Shown here piece after piece: positions 31,401 through 38,375 of a stretch of DNA of 64,000 nt. Under the pieces are notes generated by a model. It did not search any database. It was not told the DNA's origin and saw only the letters and a program-made list of their open reading frames with translations. Source of the DNA: Zooshikella sp050749885 (lineage in GTDB: Bacteria; Pseudomonadota; Gammaproteobacteria; Pseudomonadales; Zooshikellaceae). Made by a program: the position numbers and the translations under genes. Positions within the stretch are counted from its first letter, which is position 1, and the number at the start of each line of letters is the position of its first letter. Location of the stretch: assembly GCF_050749885.1 (NCBI RefSeq), contig NZ_JBOIUB010000001.1, positions 1,202,697 to 1,266,696 on the forward strand, read 5' to 3'.

Positions 31401-34345
31401 ATATGCCTATATTCAGGTGCGGGTAAAGCCTTACGATCAATTTTTCCATTGGGGGTTAATGGTAATTTATCCAACACCACCCACCCTGAGGGCACCATAT
31501 AATCCGGCAACTGTTGTTTTAAGGTATTTTTTAAGTTATCCAGTAATGCATTTTCTGTTTGTTCATCACCCGTCGCAACAATATACGCCACTAAGCGTTT
31601 ATCCCCAGCTTGATCCTCTCGTGCCACCACTACGGTTTCTTGCACTGATGGTTGTTGTACTAACACCGCTTCAATTTCACCCAGTTCAATTCGAAAACCA
31701 CGGATTTTGACTTGATGATCGATACGACCGATAAATTCTAAATTACCATCTGGTAACCAGCGCACTAAATCACCAGTGCGATATAAACGCGCATTCGGGT
31801 TATCACTAAAGGGATGAGCAATGAATTTTTCCGCCGTTAATTCTGGGCGGTTTAAATAACCTCTCGCCAGACCCGCACCACCTATATAAAGTTCACCGGG
31901 GACACCTATGGGTAATAGGGTTTGCTCCGGAGAAAGTACATATGCGGTTGTATTACTAATGGGTTTCCCTATAGTAGGCTCTTGGCTACTTCCTTCTATA
32001 ATCTCAATGAACGTAGAGTAAGTTGTATCTTCTGAGGGACCGTAAAGATTGAATACTTTTTCAACGCTGGTTTCTTGATAAAGTCTATTAACTAAACTTT
32101 TTGTCAAAGGTTCCCCTGCTAAATTGATAATCTTTACACTTGAGGGAATAGCCCTTTCATCAAGTAATGCCTTAGCGATTGAAGGGACTGTATTTAAGAG
32201 AGTAGTCTGATTATTAATGCAATTTTTTATTGTCAAAGCATTAGTTACTAACAAGATTTTCTTGCCGAAAGATAGACTAACAAAAATTTCAAAAATACTA
32301 AGATCGAAATTGATGGACGTGCTTGCAATAAATACTTCTATCGATTTTGATCCGTAAATAGCATTTGACCATGAAATTAAGGCTGCAGTGCTTTTATGTC
32401 TAATTTCAATTCCCTTAGGCTTACCCGTCGAACCCGAAGTATAAATCACATAGGCTAAACTCTTTGAATTAAAGTGTAAAACCTCTTTAGCGATATTACT
32501 CTTTGGATATTTGGACAATAATTGCAGCCCTACCTTAGTATCCAAATAGATCGGAGTCATATTGGCCACCTTAGGTATTAAATCTCTCAGTGCATACTGA
32601 GTAACCATTAATTTAATACCACTGTCTTCGATCATATAACTCAATCGCTCAACCGGATAACTTGGGTCTAACGGCACATAAGCTCCACCGGCTTTTAAAA
32701 TACCCAATAACCCGATGATCATATCCAAGCAGCGCTCAATACAGAACCCCACTAAAGTACCGGGCTTCACGCCTTGCTCAATTAAATAATAGGCCAGCTG
32801 ATTACTGCGTTGATTGAGTTCACCATAGGTCAGTTGCTGCTCCTCAAACACCACCGCGATAGCATTTGGATTTTTATCTGCCTGGACTTCAAATAATTCA
32901 TGAATGCATTGTTCTACAGGATACGGCGCTGCTGTTTGGTTCCAATCCACCAACAGTTTTTGGGTTTCTTTTGGCGTGAGAATTGGGATCGTACTAATAG
33001 GCTCATGCTGGTATTGTGTCAAATTAAGTAATATATAGATTATTCTATCAGCTAATAGTACTGCTTCAGCTTTTGAAAAGTAATCAGTACGAAAACTCAA
33101 TTTAAGCTGTAAAGGTTGGCTATCACCATAGTCGCACCAACGCACCTGTAACGGTGTGACTTCATCCTCACTTGATAGGTGCACAAATGAACTCTTTAGA
33201 TCGCCAAATTGTAGATCTAAATTAAATGCCTCATAGTTTATGATAACATCAAATAAGTCATTAGATATGCCTAACGTTTGTTTTAATTCACGCTTTAAGT
33301 GGCTAATAGGGTATCTTTGATGTCTATAGTTTCTTTTTAGCGCCTGAGATATTCGTTTTATAAAATTCAATAAGCTTTCATTGCAAGACGTTTTTATTTT
33401 AAAGGGGGTTACACCTGCCATCATACCGACAGTAAGCCGTTCGTCTTTATTACGCCGGTTATGAACCGGCACTCCAAAAACAAGCTCATCGTTTGTATTT
33501 GTCTTTGCAAAGTAGATGGATAAAGCTACTAATGTTATCTGTAGCAGTGAAACATTAAACTCTTCACATAATTGATATAGCTGGACTCTTTGCTCAGTTG
33601 ATAACTCCACCCTATAGTGATTGCATTTAGCAACCCCAAAGAAGTACCTTTTGGATAATAACAGATCAGATTTTTTTTGAAATTGATCTACCCAAAAAAC
33701 CTTATCTTCCTGATATTTATTTGACTTTAAGTATTCAACTGCTTTATTAATACTCTGTTTGTATGATGGTAAGTTGTCTAGCCTATCCAGTGGCTCAGAA
33801 GAAATAAGCGCATTATATACTTTGGATACTGTAATACCATAATTAGTATACCCAACACCATCAGTGAGAATATGATGGGCTTTGTTTACCCACCAATACT
33901 CACACTCGCCAATTTTAATCAATGTATTTTCGTATAGATACTTTTCACTTAAATCAAAAGGAATAGAAAGATATTGGTTAATCCATCTGCTAGCTATACT
34001 GTTAGAATCTTTCTCTTTAGAAAAATCAAAATATATCAGATTATCATTTCTGTTAGACAAACCATCAAAAATCTGAAGCAAGTGTCCATCAGTGAAATCA
34101 AATCGTATTCCAAATATATCAACTGAATTAACCGTGATTTTAATTGCTTGTTTGAAAAGCTCAACATTAAGCTTTCCTTTGATTTTAAAATAGCCTCCTA
34201 TATTATAGTGAGCGCTATCAGAGTTGACCATTTGGTCAAAATACACTTCTTCCTGAGCAGGGTGTAATGAAACTAATTCATTCTCACATTGATTCTGAGT
34301 ATACATTACCGAATCCATTCCTTGAATTGAAGATTTTAATTCCAT
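22463..34345 (-). CDS. Trimodular nonribosomal peptide synthetase, C-A-T-C-A-T-E-C-A-T-TE
   Basis: A single 3960-residue cytosolic synthetase. In order (approximate residues): C1 25-450 (HHILTDG, His near 157); A1 470-980; T1 (GGHSLL, Ser near 1021); C2 with HHIAADG near 1218; A2; T2 (GGDSIK, Ser near 2094); epimerisation domain with HHLIVDG near 2281; C3 with HHALLDG near 2749; A3; T3 (Ser near 3624); thioesterase with GHSFGG, Ser near 3762. All condensation-type HHxxxDG motifs and carrier serines look intact. Aligning by eye to GrsA gives ten-residue codes DLFNNALTYK (Ala), DAFWLGGTFK (Val) and DVQFIAHVVK (Pro). GGDS on T2 fits a carrier feeding an E domain, so residue 2 should be D. An N-terminal C domain suggests acylation of residue 1. 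The start is uncertain: an ATG at 34306 has AAGGA upstream. No MbtH, phosphopantetheinyl transferase or exporter gene is adjacent. Confidence 0.95.
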   Translation of the reverse strand: MELKSSIQGMDSVMYTQNQCENELVSLHPAQEEVYFDQMVNSDSAHYNIGGYFKIKGKLNVELFKQAIKITVNSVDIFGIRFDFTDGHLLQIFDGLSNRNDNLIYFDFSKEKDSNSIASRWINQYLSIPFDLSEKYLYENTLIKIGECEYWWVNKAHHILTDGVGYTNYGITVSKVYNALISSEPLDRLDNLPSYKQSINKAVEYLKSNKYQEDKVFWVDQFQKKSDLLLSKRYFFGVAKCNHYRVELSTEQRVQLYQLCEEFNVSLLQITLVALSIYFAKTNTNDELVFGVPVHNRRNKDERLTVGMMAGVTPFKIKTSCNESLLNFIKRISQALKRNYRHQRYPISHLKRELKQTLGISNDLFDVIINYEAFNLDLQFGDLKSSFVHLSSEDEVTPLQVRWCDYGDSQPLQLKLSFRTDYFSKAEAVLLADRIIYILLNLTQYQHEPISTIPILTPKETQKLLVDWNQTAAPYPVEQCIHELFEVQADKNPNAIAVVFEEQQLTYGELNQRSNQLAYYLIEQGVKPGTLVGFCIERCLDMIIGLLGILKAGGAYVPLDPSYPVERLSYMIEDSGIKLMVTQYALRDLIPKVANMTPIYLDTKVGLQLLSKYPKSNIAKEVLHFNSKSLAYVIYTSGSTGKPKGIEIRHKSTAALISWSNAIYGSKSIEVFIASTSINFDLSIFEIFVSLSFGKKILLVTNALTIKNCINNQTTLLNTVPSIAKALLDERAIPSSVKIINLAGEPLTKSLVNRLYQETSVEKVFNLYGPSEDTTYSTFIEIIEGSSQEPTIGKPISNTTAYVLSPEQTLLPIGVPGELYIGGAGLARGYLNRPELTAEKFIAHPFSDNPNARLYRTGDLVRWLPDGNLEFIGRIDHQVKIRGFRIELGEIEAVLVQQPSVQETVVVAREDQAGDKRLVAYIVATGDEQTENALLDNLKNTLKQQLPDYMVPSGWVVLDKLPLTPNGKIDRKALPAPEYRHMVDEFIAPSTPTEIELVVIWQALLQINQPISCHANFFELGGHSLLAVRLVSQIRDAFSFEITVKALFNIPLLSDIATLIDQHKNHHSLGALTIPAITPRNPLETELPLSYAQQRLWFIDQLEENSAHYNIPGALLLEGYLNFCALNQALTTIIERHESLRTRFITIDGQAYQQVMPLPIDWTIEVIDLHTLEGDALQASIQKHQLAEAIKPFDLSQDCLLRGQLLKLADQQALLLLTMHHIAADGWSIGVLINELNTLYHAYCQGHANPLPPLTIQYADYALWQRGYLQGEVLAQQVEYWREQLQGLPEVHQLPLDHPRPSMQTFEGATYQHVIDKTVSDAFNRYCVSQGATLFMGLHAAFSILLSRYSGETDIVIGTPIANREQSEVASLIGFFVNTLVMRADLSANPTFKSLLQECKQTALDAYAHQQVPFEQLVDVLQPSRHLSHHPLFQVMLALQNNQQHSLNLPELTVSVQTPEFTIAKFDLTLNVSEQTEGLILDWEYNTQLFETATIERMAGHFNQLLIGTVAKPDQPVNTLTLLTEKETQQLLVDWNQTNAPCPTNHCIHELFEAQAEKNPNAIAVVFEEQQLTYGELNQRSNQLAHYLIEQGVKPDTLVGLCIERSLEMIIGLLGILKAGGAYVPLDPSYPVERLSYMIEDSGIKLMVTQYALRDLIPKVANMTPIYLDTKVGLQLLSKYPKSNIAKEVLHLNSKSLAYVIYTSGSTGKPKGVLIPHTAVTRLVINNDYVPLNEKTVIGQCATITFDAATFEVWGALLNGGRLALYPQPILDLNQFNDFINHHEINTMWLTSGLFDHFVTDAPRTSSLKYILTGGDVVSPHSVAKLYAACPDLTVINGYGPTENTTFTCCFNISPNRTKNQPIPIGCPISNTTAYVFSPEQTLLPIGIPGELYVGGAGLARGYLNRPELTAEKFIAHPFSDDPNARLYRTGDLVRWLPDGNLEFIGRIDHQVKIRGFRIELGEIEAVLAQQPSVQETVVVAREDQLGDKRLVAYIVATDDEQTESALRSELKHTLKQQLPDYMVPSVWVVLDKLPLTPNGKIDRKALPEPDYTPQADYVVPTSMIESQLCEIWQAVLGIARVSTQANFFTVGGDSIKAIQVASRAQRAGLALTTRQLFTYQTIAELALHVTTVIDTKIPQVAVDGEQTLLPIQQHFLTTQLTDAHHFNQALSIQLPPNTTQTALQHALLAIVARHDVLRLAFEQHASVWQANYHTLDLQVITDTLHCLSVTSMTDDANRRRIRDHANQLQASFDLSQPPLSRWLWIVDEATANSELIWIMHHLIVDGVSWRVLVQDLQHAIEQFNGTASVKLAPKTSSYQRWARYLKTYSESPACQQTVGYWQQVVSQPFESLPAMPLMSTDSFNQQRTARHVLPLNETLTQQLLQQANGCYHTQINDLLLTALLLAVTEWSGGDSLRVDLEGHGREALCDDINLSETVGWFTSVYPVYLHKATTVAGTGHIGEHIKVVKEQLRQIPNKGIDYGILQRFQPGTLADHRPSEIVFNYLGQFNQTMSEGDIQLLGTTTGDSVGGQLQREHVLGFNCLVIEGQWQLALDYHQGQFSAAHITQLADKYHRYLTAIIQHCISATGGYTPSDFPLVQLTQPELDQLQQVYPTLEDLYPSTPMQQGMLFHSELNSDTGVYMTQLGVQLHQLDSQRFEQCWQQLIARHAVLRTAFVPVEGQTLQLVQTQAHASWQTLDWQHLNEAEQQSHVQALLKVVHKVDPQQAPLMDFTLAQTGPADYWFIWRHHHALLDGWCLPILFKELFTLYQQGSHPQSDSLSPIAPYRAYIAWLQQQSSEHAAAYWRHYLAGFTTPTVLPLAHLLPTTAEEQAQQETGLTLSTTLTEQLQQLAQSQQVTLNSVVQAAWGLLLSRYSGEQDVVFGSTRSGRPDELPDVEHMVGLFINSVPIRLQLTDNPSLADCLQQLHQVQVSHDQYSYAPLVDIQRWSEVGSGYGLFESLIVFENYPLDESLNQQQSDLSGQFIIGQVIAGEQTNYPLSLLVLPGKQLHFKLLYQPLRYTEDTMSRLLGHLQQLLLAMTQAAATAAVTQLNLLTEKETQQLLVDWNQTNAPYPTNHCIHELFEAQAEKNPNAIAVVFEEQQLTYGELNQRSNQLAHYLIEQGVKPDTLVGLCLERSLEMVIGLLGILKAGGAYVPLDPSAPQARLQAILDDCQPAFVLTQIQLTELLSCNASQLICLDTDWHIIENHLTHQPYVLCNPDNLAYVIYTSGSTGKPKGVLQQHKTVVNIVHQQALSGQLTHAMNTLQFTTMTFDVALQEIVTSWFTGSRLVLVNNDARLNISKLVDVLIHHGIERLFIVPALLNVLTDYVIRYDVHLTNLQEIITAGEALQITGSLSQFLQDHPCCSLWNHYGPSETHVVTVEQVKTCSIGDYPPIGKPLKNHQCYVVNQANQLQPIGVPGELLVSGVGLARGYLNRSALTAEKFIANPFSDDPNARLYRTGDLVRWLPDGNLEFIGRIDHQVKIRGFRIELGEIEAVLVQQPSVQETVVVVQEDRAGDKRIVAYIVATDDEQTGNVLLDELKNTLKQQLPDYMVPSGWVVLDKLPLTPNGKINRKALPAPEYIHMADKFIAPSTPTEIELVVIWQDLLKIDQSISINANFFDLGGHSLLVMQLVATINDNLDTQIAVRDIFAYGNLKELAAFIDQQRADNRVREWIPLVRLSVEGATTPTLPKLYCVPGAGGFSIAYQALSDKLSKHAQVLVFEAKGLDGIEHPHDDWELLIDCYLKAIIAEQTKGPYFLLGHSFGGRVVFELARKLEALGHEVKVIILDTVLSNSILANEIITMSDMSVAQKVLQVVDEFTREMPQPVNNESLEPKEQLKQLMVTGGLLPANGNHQLLDGFLQVYAAQEALFEQYVPSGKLQGKLYFLYGAESFIANKITLARLSYNQYCAQKVDEYKVEGGHVSMLRPKNVHSIVSVIVSILQVSKEQTKTKEDEMIY

Positions 34346-34814
34346 AAAAAATCTAACTTAAATTCTGCTTAAAATATCAGCAAACATGCAAAAAGAAAAT
34401 AACTCTATGTGCGATCCCATAAAAAACTAACAAACCAACAACTACACTAGTTCATTTAGCAGTCAACTAATCTAACATTTAACGTTGTTTTAAATTTACA
34501 AACTCAAATACCACTAAAAAATAATGCGCTTTTTCCTACAATATACCATGATTACATAAACAGGATCGTAAAACAGCCAATATCCCCCACTGCACTGACA
34601 TTAACCTTATAAAAAAATTGCCATCTTCATCTCAAGCATATATACCTTTCTCATAACAAACTGTTAAACAATACAGGAGTTATGGTTTTTTGTTCGACAT
34701 TAACTGACCACCTGATAAGAAAATATCCACCTTGCTTAAATCGTCTCTATAAACAGTACACCATCCCCTTACGATAATCATTACTACTGTACTTCACGAT
34801 TGTAGAGAATGCTT
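34346..34814. other. Intergenic region upstream of the NRPS gene
   Basis: This 469-base AT-rich gap must contain the NRPS promoter on the minus strand, unless transcription comes through from the broken decarboxylase. I see no gene, repeat or convincing operator. Confidence 0.45.
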
Positions 34815-35942
34815 TTACAGCAGTGTCGTTTTGTGAAGATCAGTTGCGATATCTTTCAGAGCAGGCAGTAAAGTATCAAGTGAACGAACATGTCCGTTTA
34901 CTACTATGTGAGCTATAGCATTCTCAACCGCCAAATGGTACTTTCTCCAAACAGCTTCACTAGGCTTAGGGAAAACGACTATATTTGAAAATTTATTTCT
35001 CCATGCAGGAACACCAAGTTCATTAAGAACGTTAGTCGCTTGAGAGGCAATTTCTAAACAATGCTTTATTCTGCTCTGATGCTCTTCAACAGAAACTGAC
35101 TTGACTGCATACCACATCAACAAAGGTGTTAAACCATTGCGTGATCCACGAATGGTTAGATCTAGGAATCGATATATTCGACTCTTGATGTCATTGCATA
35201 CAGGTGACTTTCAAATGTAAGGAATAGACCATAAGGGATTGGGCAACCCAACACTTTATGCCCTGATAAGCTTAATGAGTCTAAGCCATTATCAAAAAAA
35301 ACCTCTTGATACTCAGATACAAAGGGTAAAATAAAGCCACCTAGTGCTGCATCTGCATGAATATGCACCCTATCTCGACTTAAATTCAAGTCATTAATAA
35401 TTGTATTTATCTTGCTTAGAGAGTCATATGCACCTACCATGGAAGAGCCAAAGTTAAGCACAATTATGATTGAGTTGCACTGGTGATCTTTAATCGCCCT
35501 AGTTAAGCTTTCGTAATCTATTTCCCCTTGTGTATTTACAGATATTTTTCGAATAGGCAAACTTAAAATTTTGGCGATTTTATCAATGGAGTAGTGAACA
35601 GCTTTACTACAAAGTAAGATAGGCTTATCTAGTCTTTCACGTGCCATATACAAGGCTTACAGATTCCCTTCTGTTCCCCCGTTAGTTGTATACAGCCCAA
35701 AGAAAGGTTAAAAAGTACACTAAACCACTGAATGACCTCTCTTTCAAAAGAAAAGCTATTAATAGGGTAATTGCTGACACTCATACAATTACCAGCATTA
35801 TTAATTGAATAACTTAAAAATGTGGAAAGTGAACCATAATCATAATCTGTAGAGCAGGGATATCCATAAATATGATCTTTGTGTTTCTACACGCCTTTTT
35901 AAACAGCTCTAGCTGTTCAGCGTCTATTTTTGATAACGCCAT
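34815..35942 (-). pseudogene. Broken PLP-dependent histidine-decarboxylase-like gene
   Basis: The remnant spans about 376 codons, the usual length of bacterial PLP-type histidine decarboxylases, but is split over several frames. It starts MALSKIDAEQLELF at 35942. It continues in a shifted frame as IYGYPCSTDYDYG and SINNAGN, then in another as GLYTTNGGTEGNL, followed by a stop (35657-35659) where the family has Tyr, then ALYMARERL. The PLP lysine region SLSGHK is present. Another single-base loss near 35164 follows VEYIDS; restoring it gives LDLTIRGSRNG and the C-terminus. At least three frame changes and one stop make it a pseudogene. The intact enzyme would make histamine, a building block in some siderophore pathways. 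It is the first recognisable gene upstream of the NRPS, in the same direction. Confidence 0.85.
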
Positions 35943-36012
35943 AACTACTATCTACGAACTTCCAGCTAATAGAAAGGTCCATATTATGCACCAGTATTTC
36001 TAACGCTGTCAT
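35917..36012 (-). CDS. Short open frame with strong ribosome site, possibly a leader or a gene remnant
   Basis: A 31-codon frame, beginning MTALEILVHNMDLSISW, follows AAGGAGGGTATAG, one of the best ribosome sites in the window. It overlaps the putative start of the broken decarboxylase in another frame. The first 20 residues loosely resemble the N-terminus of TubC-type docking domains found on NRPS/PKS proteins, but the match is weak. It may be the start of a docking domain truncated by decay, or a coincidental frame. Confidence 0.3.
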   Translation of the reverse strand: MTALEILVHNMDLSISWKFVDSSYGVIKNRR

Positions 36013-36194
36013 CTATACCCTCCTTATCAATTTCATGCACACTATCCATAGCCTTTACGCTAACAGACCAGCAAAGCTGTTAAACACCTGATCTCTATCT
36101 TACTCTATCAGCTATATGCCAATAATCAGGTCCAGAGAGATCAGAGCATCAACAAAGGAAAGAAGAGTAATAATATTGTAAGTCGTAACTCATC

Positions 36195-38372
36195 CTATTT
36201 TTTTCCAGTTTGCAAACTCCACAGCTGGCTGTAGCGTCCTTCCAAGTCAATTAATTGCTGATGAATGCCCTGCTCAAGAATCTGCCCTTTTTCCAACACA
36301 ATAATATTATCGCACTGTTTTAGTGTATTAAGGCGATGAGCAATCATTATCAAAGTTCTACCTTTCGCAATCTCAGGAAGTTGCGCCAGGATGACACTCT
36401 CTGATTCATAGTCTAAAGCACTTGTGGCTTCATCAAAAATCAGGATACTTGGATTTGTAATCAGTGCTCTTGCAATTGCGATACGCTGACGCTGACCACC
36501 AGACAGACTGCCTCCTCGCTCACCGACCGGTGTATCATATCCTTGTGCTAATTGCATGATAAAGTCATGAGCACCTGCCAACTTAGCAGCATGAATAACT
36601 TCTTTCTCCGTCGCTTCAGGGTAGGCTAAGGTAATATTGTCTTTTACTGAGCCATTAAATAAAAAGCTCTCCTGTAACACAACACCTGTTTTCTGCCGAA
36701 TCACAACAGGGTCGGTGACGGCTAAATCCATACCATCAATAAGCACCTGCCCGCTTTCTGGCACATATAAACGTTGTACTAACTTGGTGATGGTACTTTT
36801 ACCTGAACCTGAAAGCCCTGTGATGCCAATCACTTCGCCAGCTTTAACGGATAAGTCCAAACGACGCAGCACCTCTGGTCCATTATCCTGATAACGGAAT
36901 GTAACTTTTCTCAGTTCGATATCACCTTTAATTGCAGGCGGAGTTGACTTACCACTACCTACAGCTTCTACAGGCGCATCTAGAATATCACCCACTCTAC
37001 GTAGTGATACTCCAGTCTGCTGAAAGTCCTGCCAAATCTGAGCCAATCGTAAAATAGGCATGGTGACGTGACCTGCCAGCATGTTAAAAGCAACCAGACC
37101 ACCCACAGATAAATCACCTGTCATCACCAAGTCAACACCAAACCATAAGGTCAGTGCTGCTGTAATTTTTTGAATCAAACCAATACCTTGCCCTGCCCAA
37201 ATACCCAGTGTGGCTGCTTTAAAAGATGTTTTTACATAGGCAGATAATTTATCTTCCCAGTGACGACAAAATTGTTGTTCTGTCGCTGAGGTTTTTATCG
37301 TTTCAATACCTGTTACAGCTTCAGTTAAAAATGCAGTATTTGTGGCATTTTTTTCAAAGGTGCGCTGTACTCGGTCACGCATGACTGGCGTAATACATAA
37401 CCAGAATAATGAATACAATAGGAGAGAGCCAACCACAATCCATGCTAATAGGTAGGCATAAGAAAATAATAACGCTAAGAAAATGCCAATAAAAAATAAA
37501 TCCAAGACAAACGTTAACGCAGACCCTGTAAGAAAACTGCGTATTTGGTCCATTTCGCGCACTCGCGCAATAATTTCACCGGTTTGTCGTTGCTTAAAAT
37601 AATTTAGAGGAAGCCCTAATAGATGTTGATAAAGCCTGGAGCTTAACTCTGAATTTATTCGACTCGCCGCATGAGAAAATAACCAGGAACGCAAGAGACC
37701 AAATAAAGGATCAAAAATGGCTAACACTAAAATAGCAAAGGCAAATACTTCTAAACTGGCTAAACTTCGGCTGACGAGTACCTTATCGATAACACCCTGG
37801 AAAAGTAAGGGGGTTACAATAGCAAACAGCTGGATAAATAGTGATACGAAAATAACATTACGAAACTGGGGCCAGAATTTTTTGATTGATGGAATAAACC
37901 AACTATAACCAAAAGGCTTTTTTTGGTGATTTCCAACATCATCCCGGCGAGAAAATAAAATCCACTCTTCTGGCCAGGCACTTTTTAGCTCTTCCAGTGA
38001 TTGATGCCAAGGCTGTTGGGTTTTACCGCAAAACCCATAAACGATACCATCCTCACATTGCTCGATCACATAGAAACTGTCACCAATCTTAGCCATGACA
38101 GGTAATGGTGTCAGCGCAATACGCTCAGGTTTAACCAACACATGTTGTGTACGCAAGCCTAAGCGTTGTGCACAACGCGCAACATCTAATACTTCATAAG
38201 CAGTGTGGTATTTACCATGCCGGTGTACAACCTGTAACGGATCCACCGCAATATCAAAGAGCTTCCCGACATGTACTAAACAATGAATAGCACTATCCAG
38301 CTGTTGAGTGTTCCTAACGGAGTCACAAGCCTCTTCAGCCATATTACGGGGTAATGAAACGTCCATATTCAT
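36195..38372 (-). CDS. Type I secretion ABC transporter, RtxE-like
   Basis: A 725-residue inner-membrane export ATPase. The N-terminal 130 residues look like a C39-peptidase-like domain without the catalytic Cys motif, as in HlyB-type RTX transporters. Six membrane segments follow (about 165-440). The ATPase domain has Walker A GLSGSGKST, signature LSGGQRQR, Walker B ILIFDEATS and an H-loop AHR. It is the last gene of a three-gene minus-strand set (ABC, HlyD-like, ABC), three bases after the HlyD-like gene. Two different ABC proteins around one adaptor is the rtxB-rtxD-rtxE layout of MARTX secretion, so RtxE is the best analogy. Confidence 0.88.
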   Translation of the reverse strand: MNMDVSLPRNMAEEACDSVRNTQQLDSAIHCLVHVGKLFDIAVDPLQVVHRHGKYHTAYEVLDVARCAQRLGLRTQHVLVKPERIALTPLPVMAKIGDSFYVIEQCEDGIVYGFCGKTQQPWHQSLEELKSAWPEEWILFSRRDDVGNHQKKPFGYSWFIPSIKKFWPQFRNVIFVSLFIQLFAIVTPLLFQGVIDKVLVSRSLASLEVFAFAILVLAIFDPLFGLLRSWLFSHAASRINSELSSRLYQHLLGLPLNYFKQRQTGEIIARVREMDQIRSFLTGSALTFVLDLFFIGIFLALLFSYAYLLAWIVVGSLLLYSLFWLCITPVMRDRVQRTFEKNATNTAFLTEAVTGIETIKTSATEQQFCRHWEDKLSAYVKTSFKAATLGIWAGQGIGLIQKITAALTLWFGVDLVMTGDLSVGGLVAFNMLAGHVTMPILRLAQIWQDFQQTGVSLRRVGDILDAPVEAVGSGKSTPPAIKGDIELRKVTFRYQDNGPEVLRRLDLSVKAGEVIGITGLSGSGKSTITKLVQRLYVPESGQVLIDGMDLAVTDPVVIRQKTGVVLQESFLFNGSVKDNITLAYPEATEKEVIHAAKLAGAHDFIMQLAQGYDTPVGERGGSLSGGQRQRIAIARALITNPSILIFDEATSALDYESESVILAQLPEIAKGRTLIMIAHRLNTLKQCDNIIVLEKGQILEQGIHQQLIDLEGRYSQLWSLQTGKK

Positions 38373-38375
38373 TGC

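Noticed and set aside
23650..31710. Plus-strand open frames inside the NRPS gene
   Set aside because: The same frame recurs opposite each A-domain C-terminal region (23650, 28186, 31417), as expected from paralogous sense sequence. They have no independent support.
34773..34784. GATAATCATTAC resembling half a Fur box upstream of the NRPS
   Set aside because: Only about half of the 19-base consensus is present. It lies more than 400 bases from the NRPS start, so iron control is not supported.
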